The notes under the pieces are model-generated. The model saw only the letters and a list, made by a program, of their open reading frames with translations. It was not told where the DNA came from and ran no database searches. The position numbers and the translations under genes are program-made. Below are positions 48,777 to 59,675 of a stretch of 64,000 bases of DNA, in pieces. Source of the stretch: Bryoerythrophyllum caledonicum (taxonomy: Eukaryota; Streptophyta; Bryopsida; Pottiales; Pottiaceae); NCBI GenBank assembly GCA_963971425.1, contig OZ020525.1, positions 20,900,187-20,964,186 on the forward strand, given 5' to 3'. Position 1 is the first letter of the stretch. Each line of letters starts with the position of its first letter.

Positions 48777-49813
48777 ATGGCTCTTAGAAGGTCTGAGAAT
48801 CAATGTAGGGCAAGTCTTGAGATGTTTGAGCAAGGCAACACATATGGTGAAATTTCACCAATTTTGGGCATTCCTCGAAGCATTGCTTTTGACATAGTGC
48901 GAAGGTTTTGTGAGAGAGAGAGCCTAACAGACAAAACTTCACCTAGAAGGCCTAGAATATTTTATGAACAAGGTGACCGTGACATTGTGAAGAGATCAAA
49001 TGATCCAAATACTAGTACAACATCAAGTTGCAACTATAAGAAGATTGTTACGATATTCAGAGGACTTGCGATTGAGTGGTAATACAATTAAAAAGAGTCT
49101 TTGGAGGCAAGGGTTGAGAACATGTGTGAAGACCAAGAAGCCTTTTTTGACAAAGAAACATCGAGCATGTTGTTAGCAGTGGGCAAAGAAGTGAAAGCAT
49201 ATAGATTGGGAGTTTTGGGTTCATATAACTTTTTTGATGAGTCTCAATTCAATCTTTTTGGCTCAGATGGATGTCAATATTATTGGAGTAAGAGTGGAGA
49301 ACATCTTTTTAATCAATATGTGCAATCTACAATCAAACATGGAGGAGGAAACATAATGGTTTGGAGGTGTATGAGTTGGGAAGGAGTTGGCAAGCTTCAT
49401 TTGATTGAAGGAAAGATGGATAAATATGTATTTTGCAATATTTTAGAGACAAAACTTATGGGCACTATATAGATGCAAGGTTTAGAAGAAGATGAGGTTA
49501 TTTTCCAACTCACAATGATCCAAAACATACTGCACATTATGTTATAGATTGGTTGTGTTTTCAAAAATTCCATCTTATTAGACACCCTTCACAATCACCG
49601 GACTTCAATCCAATAAAACATCTTTGGAATGAAGTAAGTTGTCGTCTAAGAAGGTTTCTGAAAAAACCCACTAGTAAAAGTGACTTATGAGAGAAGATCC
49701 AAGAAATTTAGTATAATATAGAATCTGATTTTGTTAGAAAGTTGATACACTCTATGCCTCAAAGAACTCAAGTTAATATCTACCAAGCAAAAGGGGGCTA
49801 TACACGGTGGTAG
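48777..49813 (+). pseudogene. Broken Tc1-type (DD34E) transposase
   Basis: The start is ATG 48777. An N-terminal helix-turn-helix region (MALRRSENQCRASLEMFEQG, later LTDKTSPRRPRI) is followed, in other frames, by FFDESQFNLFGSDG, HGGGNIMVWRCMSWEGVG, NDPKHTAHYVIDWL and SPDFNPIKHLWNEV, ending KGGYTRW and a stop. This is the complete motif order of Tc1 transposases, with 34 residues between the second acidic position and the third, that is DD34E spacing. It is dead. There are at least three frame changes: near 49080, between 49082 and the DES block, and a one-base loss that removes the second Asp codon near 49515. The catalytic Glu of NPIE is Lys. There are also internal stops. Length otherwise matches the family (about 340 residues). 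Confidence 0.88.
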
Positions 49814-50584
49814 TGTTTGTGAGTGCTTATGAGTTGAAGCAGTGAGTTGTAAAGGTGTTAAGTAATCATTAGTCTTGTTTTCTACGATTGATATGCAATA
49901 AAAATTAGTTTGAGCATATTGAAGAATCGTACATGCTTGTTGCTCATTTGAATTTATGTGTGTTTTTCTAGTTCATATTTTTATTGAAAACTTTGTGATT
50001 TCTGCTTGTTGCAACTATATGTGCTTGTGGCTGTGTTCTTGCTATTTTATGAGAGCTCATGTAGATTTGGTAGCTGATTTTGTGAAAAATCTCCTCTTGT
50101 ACAATTATTTCTAGTGGCCACTATAATAATGTCATTTGAGGATCATGCACTTATAGATTGTGGGACTAAATGGCTTTTCTCCTCCCAAATACCCTTCACT
50201 TCTCTCGGTCGTAGCAGATGTTTCTACTCACAAACTATTCTAGGGTGCTATACACATACACTAAAATGAAAATGCCAAGCACATTCTAGAGCGCTTCAAA
50301 TGGATTGAACTTGGTCTTGAATTAATGTGATGGAGTTTCAAAGCACTAGCTGAATAGTGTGATGGCTTTGGAGTTTGGAGTCTAGCGAAGGTTTAAGATT
50401 TGGTTTGAGGATTACTGTTTGGTGTACGGGTACCGTCTTGGAGCGGCACTTGCGACCCTTGATCCATATGGAACTTGTGTCTGCCCTTTCATCCCGCTCA
50501 TCCTGAGTTGAGGCGACAAATTATGGGGTATAATCTCATTGATGAGTGACTTAATACATCGATCACTACTTCAAAGGTGTGACA
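49814..50584. other. Spacer, no gene seen
   Basis: AT-rich sequence between the Tc1 remnant and unit C. Homology to unit B starts only at about 50585. I see nothing recognisable. Confidence 0.5.
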
Positions 50585-51928
50585 TCTACACCTGCCAATT
50601 CATAGACTATTCCTTGTGGCGTGTATTATTTTCAGTTTATGTTCTTTGATAATACCACTTTCAGGTGCATAATTCAAGTTTCAACATGGTGACGTTGCCC
50701 TTTGATGGTGAATAGGCGGATAAGTAGATGATTCGGACATTCACATATGACAATCATAAAACTTAGAACGTTTATAATGAGAAGCGCCAATGGCACTGAA
50801 ATCCGCCTAGCTAACAAATATGGCCAAATATAGCCATCGTGCAGACGAAGATGACTTGGACCTATTCATGGGCACATAACGCAGTACTGGCTACAAACAC
50901 GAATGTAAAAAGGCGGATCTCCACACAGATTAACTACGTAGTTGGGGAGCTAGCAGACGACTCACCCGCTCATGACTTATAGTGAGCCTCCTACATTATG
51001 TATGTGCATCCTAGTTGAATAATCACAGTAGACGTACTACCACTTATGATTATATGCAAAACCAGGTCTTGATGTGCGGAGCAGCACCCTCCGCGAGTCG
51101 ATGCACCAACTGCGACAGTTTAAGCCATCCTCCTGTGGTTTGCAATTAATCACATAAGGAGACTTCTTCTCCACGTGCTTAAACCATCAAACACGTACAA
51201 AAGTCAATTTTAAGATTCTCATCTCAGGTTATATATAATAGTGGACAAAAAGTCTATTGGGACATACTTGACACTGTTACTTCGTCAGGATTTCCATGAT
51301 CATGTCTTGATGGTGCTCCTATCGTAATGAGATCAATTGTATAGATCCAGATGATTCAACTGACTTACCTCAGAGTTCACGCTTTGTTCTTGATAGAATC
51401 GGAGGCCTGGGCCGAGGTCAAAGGATTGCTCTACCATTTGCGTATGAAGCAATAGATCACCTGCTTCAGCTCCAATTCTGTCTTAAGAATCAAGACCTCC
51501 TTTTCATCCTCCTGATCAGGTTCACAACTACACATCACCTTGAATCTGTGGAACAATTGCCTCTTCAACTAGCGGAAGCACAGTTGGCTCTGATAGCACT
51601 TGATGCAGAGAACACAACATAATAGTAGTTATCAGATTAGCGCCTGAGACTCAAATGAAGTCGTGCAGTATTGGCACTTACAGTTGGGTACGGTCACTTG
51701 GAGTGTGCCTGCCACCATGCCTTTCAAAGAGAACAGTTGTGGTGCCCTCTGGCAGCTTCTCAGCCCTCCTCTTGCGCAATTCTCCTCCCGAACATCCTCA
51801 ATCTTGGACTTGTAACCCTGTGGCCATCATTCCAAACAACTCATTGTACATCTTGGTTACATTTGTCAGTCATGGTCAGTGAAAGTGGAAGCAATAGCTA
51901 AAAAGTGGTATAACACTCTTTGAGCAAG

Positions 51929-52060
51929 GTTATGACTGGCTCATACGACCAGGGGATGGATTGCAATGACATTGGAGCATTTGGTCCGCTCATACCATTT
52001 GAGTCCATGTGTACACTCGTGGAGAGAGTGAGGCAGGAACTCAAACAAGAATTAAAGCAA
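51929..52060 (+). pseudogene. Inverted copy of the KNOX linker/ELK exon, unit C
   Basis: The plus strand encodes AFGPLIPFE and, one frame over, TLVERVRQELKQELKQ. Same place and orientation as in A and B. Confidence 0.85.
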
Positions 52061-52216
52061 GCAAGTATCTGATCCTCTCACGAATGATTCTTTGTAGTCA
52101 TTTTGTTAACTTCGACAAAGAACAATTGACAACTCTCAGTTTGATTATCCAAATCTCTTTAGTCCTTGACCTCAAAGTTAGGCACTCAATGAACCTAATT
52201 CCTTAAGTGATGATGA

Positions 52217-52359
52217 CACTACTAGAGTTACGGGGTCTAAGCAATGTCAAAAGCAAACTTCCTAGTGTTTCTAAATGAAACATATTTTTTATACGAGCAA
52301 CTTCAGCAACACTAGGAGGTCAGCTTTTGATGTTGATGAGACCCATAATCTTAGTAGTG
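52217..52359. mobile_element. CACTA-type MITE inserted in unit C
   Basis: 143 bp. It begins CACTACTAGAGTTACGGGGT and ends with the imperfect inverse ...GACCCATAATCTTAGTAGTG. It is flanked by TGA on both sides (52214-52216 and 52360-52362). Units A (about 27744) and B (about 37086) have the uninterrupted 'gatgatgacatgatgtc'. Terminal CACTA plus a 3-bp target duplication is diagnostic of the CACTA (En/Spm) superfamily. Noncoding. Confidence 0.9.
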
Positions 52360-55300
52360 TGACATGATGTCAATTATCAGGGGTGGGGCCATACCTTTGT
52401 CGAATAAAAGAAAGTGTAATAAAAGCACGATCATTGAATCTAAAATAGTGAACATGGTGAAGTGGTATGATTTAGTATGAATGGATTAGTATATACTTTC
52501 AGAGCAAAACAGGTTCATCAAGGTGTGACAATTTAATTAGACGAACAATGCTTCTCAATGCTTGCTCTAGCTCTTGCTTAAGCTCTTGTCGCAGGTGCTC
52601 CATGAGCGTGCGCTCGGGCTCGGAGGGCACAAGCGGCCCAAAAGCCTCCCATGTCATTGTAATCCATGCCCTGTTCATACGACCAGTAGTTGTAGTCCTC
52701 GTCCTCATCAGACATTGTCGCCCGGCATCCATCCTCCAAACGCACTCCTGAGAAGCTCATGACACCTCGTTAGACGCAGATAGATATCATCTGAAAGTTA
52801 CAATTTCATGGATGTGAATTTGGCATTTACAGCTACCTGTGAGGGCAATTCAGGGGTGCTCCAGCTCCCAACACGACATCATGGCCTCTGTGACGTCGTT
52901 GTAGACACGGAGAGTGTCTCTGAAGCCGCCCAGCACAGATGGGTACCGACACTGCAATCATCACTGTAAATTCAGTACTGATTATCGTGCTCGGACATGC
53001 ATAAGATGATTAGCAGGATTGTTTCTTACCATGTACTGGTCGAGTTCGGTTTCCTCGTCCCGAGTTGTCTCAGCTATCTGCAAGGCGCGGTACTTCTCAG
53101 TGACGGTCGCTGCCACTTGGAGCTGCGCTTCGATAGACGGGAGCTGGTCCATGGGAGTTCCCAAGCGAAGGCACTCCCGCGTGTGCCTCTCCAGCATCTC
53201 CTGGTACCGAGGGTGACAATCAGGCACCGCCGCCTAAGCCCCTCCCAGTTCTCCTGCTCCTTTGCAGCGGGCTCAGCCTGCATGAGATCCTACGCCACAT
53301 GATTAGTGATATCATAGCCCATTGTGTGTGCCCGTATCAGCATGTGGGATATCTTTGTAGCGATTTCATGGGGCGTTTCAATTAATCATGATTTCTGTTT
53401 GGGTTAACAGCCAGATTTTCTGACCTAGTGGCAACATCATGATATTTTTAGTCGAGGGATCTGTCATTCATTTCCCAATATAGCTCGACACGCCAGGAGC
53501 GCGACTTGCTGCCTAAGATCCGGAAACGCGCCCTGCGCCGCATACTGCAGCCCATGCGACAGAGGGTTCATGGTGGAAGATGTCTGCGCCTTACATTCAC
53601 GACACCAACAAGGATCATGTGAGCAATCATAAAGAGATACAGCTCACCTCTTCCTTATCACAAGAATGTCAACAAGACCTGAACTCATGAGTCATAATAT
53701 TGCATACTGCATCTAGCAAACAGATGCAAAATACTCTTGTCAAATGTGCCATGCAAAGAGGTACACAAACTCCTACTGTGAACGACCATCTTCGTACCCT
53801 GAATGATACGGACATCCAGATCTCAAGCAGAGACGATTTGCAATTCTAATGTCCACATGCTAGACCGTCACCCAAGCTCCTGCACATGAATGAGCTTCGG
53901 CTAGTTTTACAGATTTGATCATGCTCTAAGATCTTCAGAACGTGAAGGCTCTCTAGATCTTACAGATCTCGAGGTTAGCTCTTCCTAATCACACACGAGT
54001 GGCTAGAAGTTCTACCATTTAATGCAGAGTCTGAAAATGGTCTTGATGAAGAGTTTTAGTATTTGTATGACAATTGCATGCTATAAATTGCAACAATGAA
54101 TTCCAACACATAGTACAACTCATTGCACGCAATTTCCATACAGATACAAATAATCTCCATCAAAACCATTTTTGGTAGTCATATGCTTGAAGTGCTACAC
54201 GGGAACAGAGAGAGTTCAACAATTCGATGTTGTACCAAGCACAGGCGATTTGACCATGAGCTAGACCACCATCCATCCGCTTGAGGATACATCCAGAACA
54301 CATAAACATGACGAAGATGATGATGTAAGCTACCTATATGCATGATCTAAGACTTTCCAACATATACAAAGCTCTCTGCAAGGAAAACATACCTCGAGGA
54401 TACATCACCTGCGACATCCTACAACTTGCAAGCGGATTCTACACATGACCATCTACAGAAAGATACACTTTCAGACTGTCTGAGAACTAATCTCAACCGT
54501 ACAGACATCAAGAAACAGATCGTGTATCTCAATCACAGATAATACTACGATTTGATCACAGGCTTCCAGGTCTCAAGGTTTCCTCTTCCTAACCACAACA
54601 CGAGTCTGGAGAAGTTCTATTATTCAATGCAGAGTCTTAAAGTGGTCTTGATGAAGAGTTTTAGTATTTGTATGACAATTGCTTGCTATGTATCGCGACA
54701 ATGTGTTCCAACACATAGTAACGACTCATAGCATGCAATTTCCATACAGATACAAAAACTCTTCGTCAAGACCATTCTTAGGAAGTCATATACTTGACGA
54801 ACTACTCGAAAACAGACAAACAGGTCCTACAAATCCATCTTATCTCAAGCAAAGGCGATATGACAATAAGCTTGACCACCATCCAGCGAGGAAAGAATTT
54901 ATTCAGATCCCATAGACATGACAGAGATGATGATCTATGCAAAATTAATGCATGATCTAAGACTTTTCAATATACGAAGCTCTCTCGATCTCGAAAGAGT
55001 ACACATCTCTAGGATATATCACATCGGTAGAATCGTGTGTCATGCTACAACTTTCAAGCAGATCATCTTCAGAAGGATGCATACTTACAGCCAGTATGAC
55101 TACCAATCCCAATCATACAGGCATCAACAAACCGATCATGTATCTCAAGCAGAGACATCACTACGAGTCGATCACAAGCTAGCATCCAGGCTCTCGTAGA
55201 TCATGAACTTGGCTACTAGCTTCTTCATAGTATTTGCAAAGTAAGAGCTCGAAAACTAGGACGAATGCTTGCTTTACAGATGCAATCTAAGATCGACGTC

Positions 55301-57349
55301 TTGCACAGAAATGCTCACTTGATTTGATCCAACGGACACCTATTAATTCCGCATCACAAGCATATGTTTTACACAATCTGTAACTTAAACGCATGGATCT
55401 TCAGAAGGACATATCAAAGTAAAAAACTAATTCCAACCAAACAGAACAAGCACCCACAAATTTTTACCAAAGAGAACTCACCAGCATATCGCAAGAGAAA
55501 CAACCACAACATCGAACCCTCAAAGGAAAAGGAAGATACTCACCTCCATTTCACGAGCTAGACAACCAGCACGACAAAGCCGATCATCCTGATGGGATCC
55601 CAAACTCAAGTTAGTGTTGTATACTTGTGAACCATCCTCTCGAAAATTGGGAAACAACATGCAGGCAAGGGAACTCATCTGGGGAGAGTGAGCAAGAGAG
55701 CGCTAGAGAGGATGATGGACACCATGAGCGAGAGGAAAGAGCTGCTCTTGCTCCACAAGCCCCCCTTTCAGTCCCAACAAAGGCCTTCATCAGTGCCCTC
55801 CACCGGCTTTCACTAACCTTGCTCACTACTTACTAATCTCTCGCTAGTTAATCCTCACTCAGGATGCAACTGTGACAAGGCTTTCACTCTACTCCACAAG
55901 CTTTCAATACGACGGAGATTCATTGTCCTTCACCACTAACCATGCTTACTACTTGCTAACCTCTCTGTAATTGATCCCACATGACTCATGTAATCCCATT
56001 CCACTCACTGGGCGTGTTTCTTATAGAAATAGATGATTACTTTTCACCAACCTTGATGACCATCACTAATTTTTGTACCGTTTCTCACTAACCTTGGTCG
56101 AGTGATGGTTCTTTCGATGACCCCTCCCTAATCTCGGGTGAGTTTCCACAACCCTAGGTTTGGTTTGAGCGGGAGTTTAGCTATTGATCATGACTGTCAC
56201 TAGATAGTACTTGCGTATATTACATTATGTTGTTTGAATGGTGTACTTTTGTGTGCAGCTTCATTATTTGCGATGTTTATAGTGGTCACATCCATGGTTT
56301 AACTTCGTGGACCACTTCTTCAATAATTCACCAACTTCTGAGCTGCCTTCAACGTGCAGGCTTGGAGCTAGTCCTGTTGTTGCCGTGGAGCTAGTCCTGT
56401 TGTTGCTGTGTACAGACTTGTTTTACACAAAAATCACCAATGTCATGAAACTATAATAGCTTTGGTGGCATTCGTAAACTTAGGTAAGTGCAAATCATGG
56501 ATATGACACATCACTGTTTGCCATAGCGTTAGTTGTGAAGTGAGGTAATGAATTCATAAAGATCAGTGACCACTTTCCTCATCATATATAAATGAGCTGA
56601 AAATAACTCAATATATCTATAATCGGCCTATACGGGCAAAAGATGGTCAAGATTCACGACAACTCTTTCATTCACATAGCGAGCTAAAATACTTCGAACT
56701 TGATTCTAGAAACCACGAAGCTCTTCCATCGATATGAAAATGGAAAATGAATTCTAGCATAACGAATAAACTTATCGTGTAAGTATTGTTTGTAATATCT
56801 TACCAACAGCATTATTACCATTTACTTGTGTTTTCTAGACCAGTTATAACTTCTAGATCTACCGTTCACAATGTGCAAGCTCAAGCAATTCTCACATTCC
56901 ACCAGACCTCATGCCACTGTCTTCACACACAGGACCATGTCAGAGGTAATTTTCCACTTGACTGCAGGAATGAAGTGGCGAAGCGATTCCCCACCCACTC
57001 GACCAGCCTATTCTCTTTCCAATTTCCACAAACGGAAGAAGAAAAAAGCTCGTAACATGTTGTTCAGACCGGCCAAACACCTAGAATCTACGAACACTGG
57101 ACATTCCACCGCTGAATGTGGTGAGAAGCCAAGTAGTAACTACCTTTACACCAAGGCAAGGCGATAAGATCAAATAATTGGGCATCCGGTGGCACAATTA
57201 TAAGCAGTACAACGCTGCCAGGACCAGAGAGCCCAGGGGTAGGCCGGGCGTCACAATCAGAAAATGAAGTCCTCTGACCTGGTCCGGGTACGTGGGTTGT
57301 GCGAAAGGGCAAGTTACACCAGCTGTGAGCGATGGGACATGAGCCTTAC

Positions 57350-57450
57350 CTCTTCCTGCTGGACTTTCTCAGCATGCCGTGGGCATCACTACTTGTCCAG
57401 AAGCGTACTGGCCTGGGCTCCAACTCGCCACACACGTTGTTGTCACTAGC
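57350..57450 (-). pseudogene. Unidentified exon-like segment, unit C
   Basis: The best form of the segment also seen in A and B. Acceptor ctacag, open for 33 codons (SDNNVCGELEPRPVRFW, SSDAHGMLRKSSRKR), donor GTAAGG, phase 2 at the end. A partner exon is not obvious. Not recognised. Confidence 0.45.
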
Positions 57451-58373
57451 CTGTAGATTAATTTATCCTCAGTTGAATCCCCACCATGAGTCCAATCCTG
57501 ACTTAATTCATGGTTTCAGGAATCACAGTTGTGTAATTTAGATATTGAATGAAATTTAAAGCACAGCAAATATCTTAATCTAGTAATTTAAGCTAGTGTG
57601 CAAGTATTATCTACCAAGTTAAAGTTTCATGAGTGTTCATGGTACATTGTGCATCATACATTTAAATAAGAGTTTTATTTCCACATCTTTTTTTAAACAG
57701 GAGGTAGAGGCCATATCTGGACCATTCACAGCACTTTTTATTGCTAATCTGAGCTCAGATCAGAGAATTACAGAATTCTCGATTTTGCTGAGCTCATAGG
57801 CAAGTGTCAAGGAGATAACACCACTATGCATCATTTGCAAACGTCTACTATAATAAGAAATAACGACTCCTGGATCACTTCAGCTTGAAGGAAATTGAAC
57901 ACCAATAAGTTATCCATGAGCTGGCTGGGAACTCTCATACCCGCTACCCTCGTGCGTCTGCACGAACTTTACTGGCGGCACACATACTTGAGTATGTGAG
58001 TATTTACCAACTGTGTGCAAAATAGCAAAATACAAACAAAGGTTAAACTCTTCTGATCTCCCAGTAACAGTATGAATGAAAATGGTGGAAAGTGTATTCG
58101 CAAGATTTCCAAATTCACACGAGTCTATAATGTTCATAAAACCAGATAAATTCTGAAAAGTAACGCTTCATATTTGCTAGACTGTAATTAGTTGAGATTT
58201 TCAAACTCTTCGCAGAAGGATGTAAACAGCCATGAGTGATCTTATCAACTGAAGACGATATATGCTCAATTTGTACTAGTGAAGGTCGTCGGTATCACGG
58301 TATTTGTAAGGAGGTTGACATACCCTGAAGACACTAGAATGAAGATCCAGACAAGTGTGTAAATTTACCTCAC

Positions 58374-58528
58374 CTCTTTCGCACTTTGACCTTCGGATCA
58401 ACCGCTTGCCCGGTAGGGATTATGGGATTGCTATGCCAATTTCGCTTCCTCAGGACGATGATGAACCAGTTGTTCACTTGCTTCATCTCCAACCCTGCCC
58501 GCAGAATCAAGATCTCCTTCTCTTCCTC
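58374..58528 (-). pseudogene. Class II KNOX homeodomain helix-3 exon, fragment D
   Basis: A fourth, lone copy of the last homeobox exon, with acceptor 'gcaaccag' and donor GTGAGG. It reads [20 protein letters not shown], then [15 protein letters not shown], then [10 protein letters not shown], without a stop. The tail RKRNWHSNP is typical of class II KNOX. It is closer to the family consensus than A-C, but the invariant Asn51 of WFIN is Ile and one residue is inserted, so DNA binding would be lost. No ELK or KNOX exon follows upstream (58530-59640). It is the truncated edge of the array. Confidence 0.85.
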
Positions 58529-58789
58529 CTGGTTGCCATGTACGTGTTTAGGCTGTTATTAATTAAGGAAGCGCACCTCTCATCAGATCTAAGCCCGGGA
58601 TTAACCTGCAACTCCAAAACGTAATTCAATCTCCCAATGACAGATGATTCCATTCTTTACCGCGTGATCTATGTAGTATTTTGGAACGGTAATCTACTTG
58701 TTCAAGTAAAGGGCCATCTAAACTAGTATCATGCTTGCTGACCAGCTACATGCATAATAGTGAACCACCAAGAATTATTAAATTAAGGA

Positions 58790-58905
58790 AGACCGCATGC
58801 TTGGATGTATGCACATACAGGACGTTTCAGGTGTACGTACAGTTGGATGTATGCATGTACAAGACGTTTCAGGTGTATGAATGTTTCAGGTGTACGTCAG
58901 TCGGG
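58790..58905. repeat. Short tandem 'gacgtttcaggtgtacgta' repeat
   Basis: Three to four irregular units built on 'cgtttcaggtgta' within about 115 bp. No gene. Confidence 0.5.
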
Positions 58906-59240
58906 AAACGTATATACATGCACGTATTTCACTCTGTAGGATATAAGAAATGTATTAAAGTTTAGCAAGACTTACACCTTTGGATTGAAGATTCTTCAAC
59001 TAACATCTTTCATTTGGTGGGCATTTCAATATGTGAACCTTTCATGTTCAAATACAACACCATATGTGTAGTATATTGTGGCCACTACACTAAAATTAAT
59101 GTTTAGTGGAGTGGTACGAATAGTGTACTTACCCTAGTACACTATTTGTAAAGAAGTTGACGATTGGTGTTAGCTACTAATGTCATTAATGTAACCTTCA
59201 CTCAAACCCCAATCATTCCAGCCCATGCTTATCTTCATTT

Positions 59241-59392
59241 GCAACTTTCAAATGGTCATAACTCATTCAAAACTTGTCCAAATTGGGCATATGAGGTGTT
59301 TTAAGCATCTACATTTTCTGTAGATGCCAAAAAACACCTTATATGTTCAATTTGGGCTTATAATGAATGAGTTGTGGCCAATTGAAAGCTGC
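59241..59392. ncRNA. 152-nt inverted repeat, hairpin-forming
   Basis: The arms of about 72 nt (59241-59312 and 59319-59392) pair imperfectly at roughly 80% around a short loop. Examples are 'gcaactttcaaatggtcata' against the inverse of 'ggccaattgaaagctgc', and 'ggtgtttt..gcatctaca' against 'tgtagatgccaaaaaacacc'. Either strand could fold into a long hairpin like a young MIR precursor. A small MITE is an equal alternative; flanking duplications are not clear. Confidence 0.4.
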
Positions 59393-59675
59393 TGATAAGA
59401 TACTTTGACAGCCTCGACTGCTGGACCTTTTTTTATAATTCTACTATTGATAAGAAGAAGAACGGGAAGACAACAGAGAGATGACCAGTGCGTGAGCTTC
59501 GTATTTCCTGGTGAGGGGAGGTGGGGGACTTAGCCTGTGAGCTGCGAACTGCGTGCAATAGGAGTTGGTTGGCCCTATTGGGAGCCCCCGTAGTGTGCAC
59601 ATCTGTGGTAGTTTGGTGAGATTTGAGATGCAGTAGACGTGTTGGATGGCTCAACACCAGATCTGAGGAGGGGAG

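Larger units (their letters stand above)
51369..53571 (-). pseudogene. Class II KNOX homeobox pseudogene, copy C
   Basis: Exons: exon 1 from ATG 53571 (MNPLSHGLQYAAQGAFPDLR); KNOX1 53277-53030 (ENWEGLRRRC, then HPRYQEMLERHTRECLRLG, TPMDQLPSIEAQLQVAATV, ELDQYM, donor GTAAGA); KNOX2 52951-52837 (GGFRDTLRVYNDVTEAMMSC, WELE, IALTG); linker/ELK 52747-52564 (LMEHLRQELKQELEQAL); second ELK/homeodomain 51817-51682 ([30 protein letters not shown]); helix 3 51511-51369 (LELKQVIYCFI). It has its own lesions: exon 1 donor GTAAG to GACAG, a 4-bp loss in KNOX1, a stop in KNOX2, one extra T in the linker, frameshifts in the second ELK exon, a stop before PYPT, and Trp48 of helix 3 changed to Cys followed by a stop. 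KNOX1 is the best preserved of the three copies. Confidence 0.9.
50585..58184. repeat. Segmental repeat unit C
   Basis: Collinear with A and B from 'cacctgccaattcatagac' (B 35475) to 'gtaacgcttcatatttgctaga' (A 31955, B 42240). It is more diverged from A and B than they are from each other and shares none of their three common KNOX lesions. It contains a CACTA-type MITE absent from A and B. The right-hand third of the A/B unit is missing. Confidence 0.88.
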
